From the NCBI RefSeq assembly GCF_005768555.2, contig NZ_VCHX02000177.1:61378-96774 (forward strand): DNA of 35,397 nt, in the 5' to 3' direction. The first letter of the stretch is position 1. Every line of letters starts with the position of its first letter. Shown piece by piece: positions 30,881-35,397 of the stretch. The position numbers and the translations under genes are program-made. Below the pieces are notes generated by a model. It was given only the letters and a program-made list of their open reading frames with translations, did not search any database and was not told the DNA's origin. The DNA is from Streptomyces sporangiiformans. GTDB lineage: Bacteria > Actinomycetota > Actinomycetes > Streptomycetales > Streptomycetaceae.

Positions 30881-33439
30881 TCAACTCCTGCGCATCGGGT
30901 TCTTCAGGAGCTTCCTGCGTACCGGTGCCTCCGACTCCGTCGTCTCGGCGGGGACGGTGGCGTCACCGCCCTGTGCGCGGCGCTGCCTGAGCCTGGACAG
31001 TCCGTGCGCTTTCCCGGGGGCCTGCTGTGCGGGTGCCTCCGACTCCTTCGTGTCGGCGGGGGCGGTGGCGTCGCTGCCCCGTGCGCGGCGCTTCTTGAGC
31101 CTGGACAGTCCGCGTGCCTTCCCGGGGGCCTGCTGGGCAGGTGTCGGCGTGTCCGGGCCGCCAGAAGTGGGGACGCCGGTGAGGGTGCGGGGGGCGCCGT
31201 GGTCGTCCGAGCCCGTGTGGACCCCCGCGGCGACACCGGCGAGCACGGGTTCAGGCGCGGAGTCCGTCGGCTCGGCTTCGAGCGCGTGGCGCAGTTTCTC
31301 GCCCTCGACATCCACGTCGGGCAGGATTCGGTCCAGCCACTTCGGCAGGGTCCAGGAGCGGTGGCCGAGCAGGGCCATCACCGCCGGGACGATGGTCATC
31401 CGGACGACGAAGGCGTCGAAGAACACGGCGGCGGCGAGCCCCAGGCCGATGGACTTGATCAGCACCTCGGCGTCGAGGAGGAATCCGGAGAAGACGGAGA
31501 CCATGATGACCGCGGCGGCGGTGACCACCCGGCCGCTGTGCCGGAAACCCTGCACGATGGCCTGTGTGGGTTCGGCGCCGTGGACGTACTCCTCCCGCAT
31601 CCGGGAGACGAGGAAGACCTCGTAGTCCATGGCGAGTCCGAACACCACGCCGATCAGCACGATGGGCAGCAGGCTGACGATGGGTCCGGTCTGGTCGACG
31701 CCGAAGAGGTCCTTCAGCCAGCCCCACTGGAAGACCGCGACCAGGACCCCGAGGGTCGAGACCACGCTGAGCAGGAAGCCGAGGGCGGCCTTGAGCGGGA
31801 TCACGATCGACCGGAAGACCAGCAGGAGCAGGACCAGGGCCAGGCCCACGACGATGGCCAGGTAGGGCACGAGCGCGTCGGAGAGTTTGGTGCTGACGTC
31901 GATGTTGACGGCGGTCAAGCCGGTGACCATCAGGTCGGCGCCGGTGTCCTGATGCAGGGCGCCGCCGTGGCCGCGGATCTCGCCCACGAGGTCCTTGGTG
32001 GCCTCACTGGTGGGGGCGCTCTTGGGGACGGCGCCGAGCAGGGCCACGTCGCCGGCCTGGTTGAAGGAGGGAGGACGGACGGCCGCGACATCGTCCAGCT
32101 TGCTCAGCATGGTGTACGCGTCCTGGGCGGCTGCCTTGGGATTGTCGCTGTCCCGGGCGTCGACGACCACGGTGAGCGGTCCGTTGAAGCCCGGCCCGAA
32201 GCCCTTGCTGAGGGTGTCGTAGGCGATGCGCTGGGTGGTGCCGGGGGGCTTTCCGGAGTCGTCGTTCAGGGCCATCTTCAGGGACATCGTGGGGATGGCC
32301 ACCAGGGCCAGGCCGACCACCGAGACGGCGAGCACCTTGACCGGGTTGCGGGTGACGAACCTCGCCCAGCGCACGCCCATCGACTCGCCCTCGCCGCGCT
32401 CCAGCGCCTTCATACGGCGGGTGAGCAGCTTGCTCGTCATGATCCGCATACCGGCGAAGCCGAGCACGGCGGGCAGCAGGGTCAGCGCGATGATCACGGC
32501 GACGGCCACGGCGAAGGCGGAGGCCAGGCCCATGGAGGTGAGCATGCCGATGCCGATGACGCTCAGGCCGCTCAGCGCGACGATCACGGTCAGGCCGGCG
32601 AAGACGACCGCGGACCCGGCGGTGCCCAGGGCCCGCCCGCAGGCTTCCTCGGGTTCGTGGCCGTCGCGGATCTCGTTGCGGTAGCGGGAGACGATGAACA
32701 GGGCGTAGTCGATGGCGACGGCCAGGCCCAGCATCAGTGCCAGGGTCGTGGAGGCCGAGGCCAGGTCGAAGAAATGCGTGGCGAGCGTGACCGACAGGAT
32801 GGCCGCGGCCACCCCGAGGATCGCGGTGAGCAGGGGCAGTCCGGCCGCGATCATCGAGCCGAAGGTGATCACCAGAACAACGGCGGCGACCCCGACGCCA
32901 ATCAGCTCGGCCGCCTTGCTCGCGGCCTTGTCCTTGACGGCGTTGCCGCCCAGGCTCACTTTCAGGCCGGCCTTCTCGCCTTGCTGAACGACATCGGTCT
33001 GGACGGCGTGGGCCGCGCCGCTGACGTCGGCCTGGGCGACCTTGTAGGACACCTGGGCGTAGGCGATGGTGCCGGACTTGCTGAGCAGGCCGCTGGTGAA
33101 GGGATCGGAGACGCCCGACACTTGTGGCGACTTCTCCAGCTTCGCCACCAGGGAGTCGACCTCGGCCTTGTTGGCACCGGAGGTGAGCTTCTGCCCGCTG
33201 GGCGCCTCGAACACCACACGCGCGGTGGCACCGTCGGCGGATGCCTGCGGAAACTCCTTCTGCAGCAGGTCGATCGCCTTCTGCGACTGCGTGCCCGGAA
33301 CGCTCAGGGCCCCCGAGGAGGTGCCAGGTGCACTCATGGCGCCGATGCCGATGGCGGCCAGGACGGCGACCCACAGCATCACGACGAGGCGTCGTCGCCG
33401 GAACGTCAGCCGGCCGAGCCGATAGAGGAAGGTGGCCAC
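30881..33439 (-). CDS. MMPL/RND-family lipid or drug exporter
   Basis: An 852-residue membrane exporter of the MMPL branch of the RND superfamily. Two homologous halves each have a first helix, a large external domain (about 35-175 and 395-520) and a helical bundle. The proton-relay Asp-Tyr pairs are D244-Y245 (GLAVAIDYALFIVSRYR) and D605-Y606 (GLAMDYEVFLVSRMR). MMPL proteins export lipids, siderophores or drugs. The cytoplasmic tail (710-852) contains a tandem 36-residue repeat and is rich in Arg, Lys, Ala and Pro. GTG 33439 follows GGGAG by 6 bases. It is driven by the promoter at 33502-33579 and precedes a sensor kinase. Its cargo is unknown; the GDSL hydrolase under the same promoter type hints at a lipid. 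Confidence 0.93.
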   Translation of the reverse strand: MATFLYRLGRLTFRRRRLVVMLWVAVLAAIGIGAMSAPGTSSGALSVPGTQSQKAIDLLQKEFPQASADGATARVVFEAPSGQKLTSGANKAEVDSLVAKLEKSPQVSGVSDPFTSGLLSKSGTIAYAQVSYKVAQADVSGAAHAVQTDVVQQGEKAGLKVSLGGNAVKDKAASKAAELIGVGVAAVVLVITFGSMIAAGLPLLTAILGVAAAILSVTLATHFFDLASASTTLALMLGLAVAIDYALFIVSRYRNEIRDGHEPEEACGRALGTAGSAVVFAGLTVIVALSGLSVIGIGMLTSMGLASAFAVAVAVIIALTLLPAVLGFAGMRIMTSKLLTRRMKALERGEGESMGVRWARFVTRNPVKVLAVSVVGLALVAIPTMSLKMALNDDSGKPPGTTQRIAYDTLSKGFGPGFNGPLTVVVDARDSDNPKAAAQDAYTMLSKLDDVAAVRPPSFNQAGDVALLGAVPKSAPTSEATKDLVGEIRGHGGALHQDTGADLMVTGLTAVNIDVSTKLSDALVPYLAIVVGLALVLLLLVFRSIVIPLKAALGFLLSVVSTLGVLVAVFQWGWLKDLFGVDQTGPIVSLLPIVLIGVVFGLAMDYEVFLVSRMREEYVHGAEPTQAIVQGFRHSGRVVTAAAVIMVSVFSGFLLDAEVLIKSIGLGLAAAVFFDAFVVRMTIVPAVMALLGHRSWTLPKWLDRILPDVDVEGEKLRHALEAEPTDSAPEPVLAGVAAGVHTGSDDHGAPRTLTGVPTSGGPDTPTPAQQAPGKARGLSRLKKRRARGSDATAPADTKESEAPAQQAPGKAHGLSRLRQRRAQGGDATVPAETTESEAPVRRKLLKNPMRRS
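30926..31141 (-). repeat. Tandem 108-bp repeat in the MMPL tail
   Basis: Two direct copies (30926-31033 and 31034-31141) encode protein residues 803-838 and 767-802. Both contain PAQQAPGKA, GLSRL, a basic cluster (KKRRAR or RQRRAQ) and T-x-E-S-E-A. The copies are diverged by several substitutions but in phase, so the repeat has been kept for some time. Confidence 0.85.
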
Positions 33440-33501
33440 GGATTACTCCCACCAGGAGAAGAGATCATTGGGTGAGCTGGGCCTGACTGACCCGCGATCT
33501 C

Positions 33502-33579
33502 AACCTAGAAGCGGTACCGGGCGACCATCCCGTACCGCGGAACCGAATCCGGCGGGGCCCGTTAGTACCGCAGTACTAC
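33502..33579 (-). promoter_or_regulatory. Locus B promoter and operator
   Basis: Minus-strand order from far to near: palindrome TTAGTACC-GC-AGTACTAC (33562-33579; perfect 6-base arms TAGTAC/GTACTA), 9 bases, inverted repeat CCGAATCCGG (33543-33552), 35 bases, -10 TAGGTT (33507-33502). A further half-site GTACCGC starts at 33532, 33 bases from GTACCGC at 33565, i.e. three helical turns. The leader to the MMPL start is about 60 bases and carries its GGGAG ribosome binding site. Confidence 0.75.
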
Positions 33580-33625
33580 GCCCTGTCCTCCTCGCAGCCC
33601 GTCGGCCGACGATGCCCCGATCTAA

Positions 33626-34572
33626 GAGGGCATCTGATCAACGTTCACGACGTTGTGGGCGTGATGCCCGTTTCGTTTCGCCAGGTTGGTGTGGATTCTC
33701 CGGTGAGTTCGCGGCTCATTTTGTTAGCCATGGCCCAGTGGATCATCGCCCGTGACCGCTGGGGCAGGGCTTCATAGTCCCGCACCAGGTGGCGGTGCTG
33801 CATCAGCCAGCCGAAGGTCCGCTCGATCACCCAACGCTTCGGCAACGGATGGAACCCCGTGGCCGAGGTCCGCTTGACGACCTCCAGCCAAATCCCCAAC
33901 GCGGCACCGTGGTTGAACACACGTCCCTGATAACCACCGTCAGCCCAGACCTTCGTCACACTCGGATGGGTGGCCGCGAGCTCGGTCAGCAACTGCTTGC
34001 CGCCAGTGGAGTTGTGGACCGAGGCGGCCGTGACGACGACGGCCAGGACCAGACCGAGGGTGTCCGTGATCAGGTGCCGCTTGCGTCCTTTGAGCTTCTT
34101 GCCGGCATCGATGCCCTGGCTCGACTCAGCCACGTTTGCCGAGGTCTTCACGCTCTGCGCGTCCACCACGGCTGCGGTCGGTTCCCTGCTGCGACCATGG
34201 GCCTGGCGGGTCTTGTTCCGTAACAGATCATGGACCCGCTGTGTGGTGCCGTCCGCTTCCCACTTGGCGTGGTAGTCGTACACGGTCTTGTACGGAGGAA
34301 AGTCCTGGGGCAGATACTCCCACGGGATTCCGGTGCGATTGACGTACAGGATCGCGTTCACGATCTCTCGCAGATCATGCACCCGCGCTGCCGTGCCGGG
34401 CCCGGTACGGGCGGCCCGCCAAGCGGCGAACACCAGCTCGATCAGGGCCCACCGGGCATCGGACACGTCACTGCGATACGGACGACGAGCACTCACACAC
34501 CAGGCAACGACCGTCGGCCCCGACAGTCACAAAAACATCCCAAAACACTGACTACCTAGATCAGATGCCCTC
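33626..34572 (-). mobile_element. Intact IS5-family insertion sequence
   Basis: A 947-bp element with perfect 14-bp terminal inverted repeats (GAGGGCATCTGATC at 33626-33639 and its complement at 34559-34572). TAA is duplicated on both sides (33623-33625 and 34573-34575), matching the TNA target of the IS1031-like group. It carries one full-length transposase gene, so it looks recent and potentially active. The right inverted repeat contains an ATG in frame with the truncated ku next to it. Confidence 0.9.
33645..34496 (-). CDS. IS5-family transposase (full length)
   Basis: A 283-residue DDE transposase that cuts and rejoins the ends of its element. The N-terminal DNA-binding part has YRSDVSDARWALIELVF and a GIPWEYLPQDFPPYKTVYDY motif. 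The catalytic residues appear as Asp in VVDAQSVKTS, Asp in VWADGGYQG and Glu in VIERTFGWL. There is no frameshift, and length is normal for single-ORF IS5 relatives. The GTG at 34496 is the likely start; its ribosome binding site is weak, as usual for transposases. It is unrelated at close range to the IS5 copy at 17818. Confidence 0.9.
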   Translation of the reverse strand: MSARRPYRSDVSDARWALIELVFAAWRAARTGPGTAARVHDLREIVNAILYVNRTGIPWEYLPQDFPPYKTVYDYHAKWEADGTTQRVHDLLRNKTRQAHGRSREPTAAVVDAQSVKTSANVAESSQGIDAGKKLKGRKRHLITDTLGLVLAVVVTAASVHNSTGGKQLLTELAATHPSVTKVWADGGYQGRVFNHGAALGIWLEVVKRTSATGFHPLPKRWVIERTFGWLMQHRHLVRDYEALPQRSRAMIHWAMANKMSRELTGESTPTWRNETGITPTTS

Positions 34573-35104
34573 TAAGCCGTATGTGCTGCTGCGGAAGGCC
34601 CTGGAGCGGACGAGCAAGGCGGCGATCGCGAAGTTCGCGTGGCACGGCCGGGAGCGGCTGGGCCTGCTGCGTATCCGGGAAGACGCGATCGTGCTGCATG
34701 CGATGCGGTGGGACGACGAGGTCCGTGACCCGGCTGCCCTGGCACCCGGCCAGGTGGAGGTGTCGGAGGAGGAGATCCAGAGGGCCGAGCTGCTGATGGA
34801 CAGCATGATCCGCGATGATCTCGAGGGCGATGAGTTTGTGGACCACTACACGGACGCGCTCGCCGAGGTGATTACGGCGAAGCGGGAGGGCAAGGAGCTG
34901 CCGGAGATGCCCGAGACGGCGGCGCCGGCGGGCGAGGTCGTCGATCTCATGGCGGCGCTGGAGGAGTCCGTGAAGAAGGCACGGGTGTCGCGCGGCGAGG
35001 ACGCCGAGGTCCACGAATTGCCGAAGAAGAAGACCGCGGCGAAGAAGGCGTCCGGCAAGAAGCCTGCCTCGAAGAAGAAGGCGAAGGCTGCGGGGAGCTC
35101 CTAG
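34565..35104 (+). pseudogene. ku: Ku DNA-end-binding protein, C-terminal half
   Basis: The frame encodes the C-terminal half of a bacterial Ku, the homodimeric ring that binds DNA ends and recruits ligase D in non-homologous end joining: KPYVLLRKALERTSKAAIAK, GRERLGLLRIREDAIVLHAM, RWDDEVRDP and VSEEEIQRAELLMDSMI, followed by a Lys-rich tail (PKKKTAAKKASGKKPASKKK) typical of actinobacterial Ku. The first half of the ring-forming core is missing. The only start available is an ATG in the right inverted repeat of the adjacent IS, with no ribosome binding site. What lies left of the IS is the MMPL promoter region and not ku, so the truncation predates or is separate from the insertion. A terminator hairpin follows. 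Confidence 0.8.
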
Positions 35105-35118
35105 ACGAGTAAGTCCGG

Positions 35119-35156
35119 TCTCCGGTCACTGATCGCCTACGACCGCTGACCGGAGA
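35119..35156 (+). terminator. Terminator after ku
   Basis: TCTCCGGTCA (35119-35128) and TGACCGGAGA (35147-35156) form a perfect 10-bp stem with an 18-base loop, 15 bases after the ku stop. Confidence 0.7.
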
Positions 35157-35231
35157 TCGGAATTAGAACTCCTAACAGAATGACGCCTTCACCCTTGGAA
35201 TGTTGGCGCCTGATGGAGTGTTGGCCTGCAC

Positions 35232-35397
35232 ATGCGAAGGGGTGAGCAGCTGCCATGGATTGTGCCGGATGAGCTGTGGGCGCGGATCGAGCCGTTGCTG
35301 CCGGTCGTGTCGCGCCGTGCGGATCACCCGGGGCGCAAGCGTCTGGACGACCGCAAGGTGCTGTCGGGCATCCTGTTCGTGCTGTACACCGGCATTC
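35232..35397 (+). CDS. IS5-type transposase, N-terminal part (cut by window end)
   Basis: From ATG 35232 the frame stays open to the window edge (55 codons): LPWIVPDELWARIEPLLPVV, then HPGRKRLDDRKVLSGILFVL-type residues. This is the N-terminal domain of IS5/IS4-like transposases of the DUF4096 type. An AT-richer stretch just upstream (about 35160-35190) probably contains the left end of the element, but without the right end its inverted repeat cannot be confirmed. Intactness is unknown. Confidence 0.7.
   Translation, partial: MRRGEQLPWIVPDELWARIEPLLPVVSRRADHPGRKRLDDRKVLSGILFVLYTGI

Noticed and set aside
31004..33475. Long plus-strand open frame opposite the MMPL gene
   Set aside because: Its translation is low-complexity, rich in Gly, Asp, Glu and His and without hydrophobic pattern; it is the usual by-product of a high-GC gene on the other strand.
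1..35397. tRNA, rRNA or CRISPR array
   Set aside because: No cloverleaf, rRNA-like segment or regularly spaced repeat was seen by eye; a tRNAscan or CRISPR finder run would settle this.

Overview
The window is high-GC DNA with strong G/C preference at third codon positions, GTG/TTG starts, Tat-type export signals, NarL-type two-component pairs and many insertion-sequence (IS) remnants. It looks like a Streptomyces (or close actinomycete) accessory region, possibly a chromosome arm or a plasmid; that placement is inference.

Layout. 1-3650: the 3' end of a ferredoxin reductase, a C-terminal scrap of an MFS exporter, a DedA membrane protein, a second reductase scrap and an intact 14-helix-type MFS exporter; the reductase+MFS order occurs twice. 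3700-6970: an HSL-type esterase, an aldo/keto reductase and a divergent AraC regulator. 7000-8000: decayed coding remnants. 8022-9968: a Tat-exported GH29 alpha-L-fucosidase with F5/8C and ricin-B-like domains. 9980-11911: a graveyard of transposase pieces around a small lower-GC gene. 12056-15380: a NarL/DesK-type two-component system (TCS-1) facing a methyltransferase-DedA operon across a symmetric bidirectional promoter.

15350-17817 (locus A) and 28977-33579 (locus B) are two copies of one cassette, operator > MMPL exporter > histidine kinase > response regulator, all on the minus strand. They have decayed in complementary ways: A keeps kinase and regulator but its MMPL is reduced to a start and a tail; B keeps MMPL and kinase but its regulator is frameshifted and has lost its DNA-binding domain. 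A third unit (locus C, 26840-28850) has the same promoter ahead of an SGNH/GDSL hydrolase and a regulator whose receiver lacks the phospho-acceptor Asp. The three promoters share a palindrome (TAGTACC..GGTACTA type), a second inverted repeat and a -10 element at identical spacings. This is the most interesting system here: a small envelope-lipid-like regulon with three operator copies, two kinases, one canonical regulator and one aspartate-less regulator.

18717-24766 is an amino-acid catabolic locus: rocD, an ArgE/DapE-like deacylase, an Lrp/AsnC regulator and a polar amino acid ABC importer, together suggesting uptake and breakdown of ornithine or an N-acylated basic amino acid. 25290-26755 holds a broken MmyB-type regulator and a broken IS701-type transposase. 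33626-34572 is an intact IS5-family element next to a truncated ku, and another IS5-type transposase begins at the right edge. No tRNA, rRNA or CRISPR array was seen.
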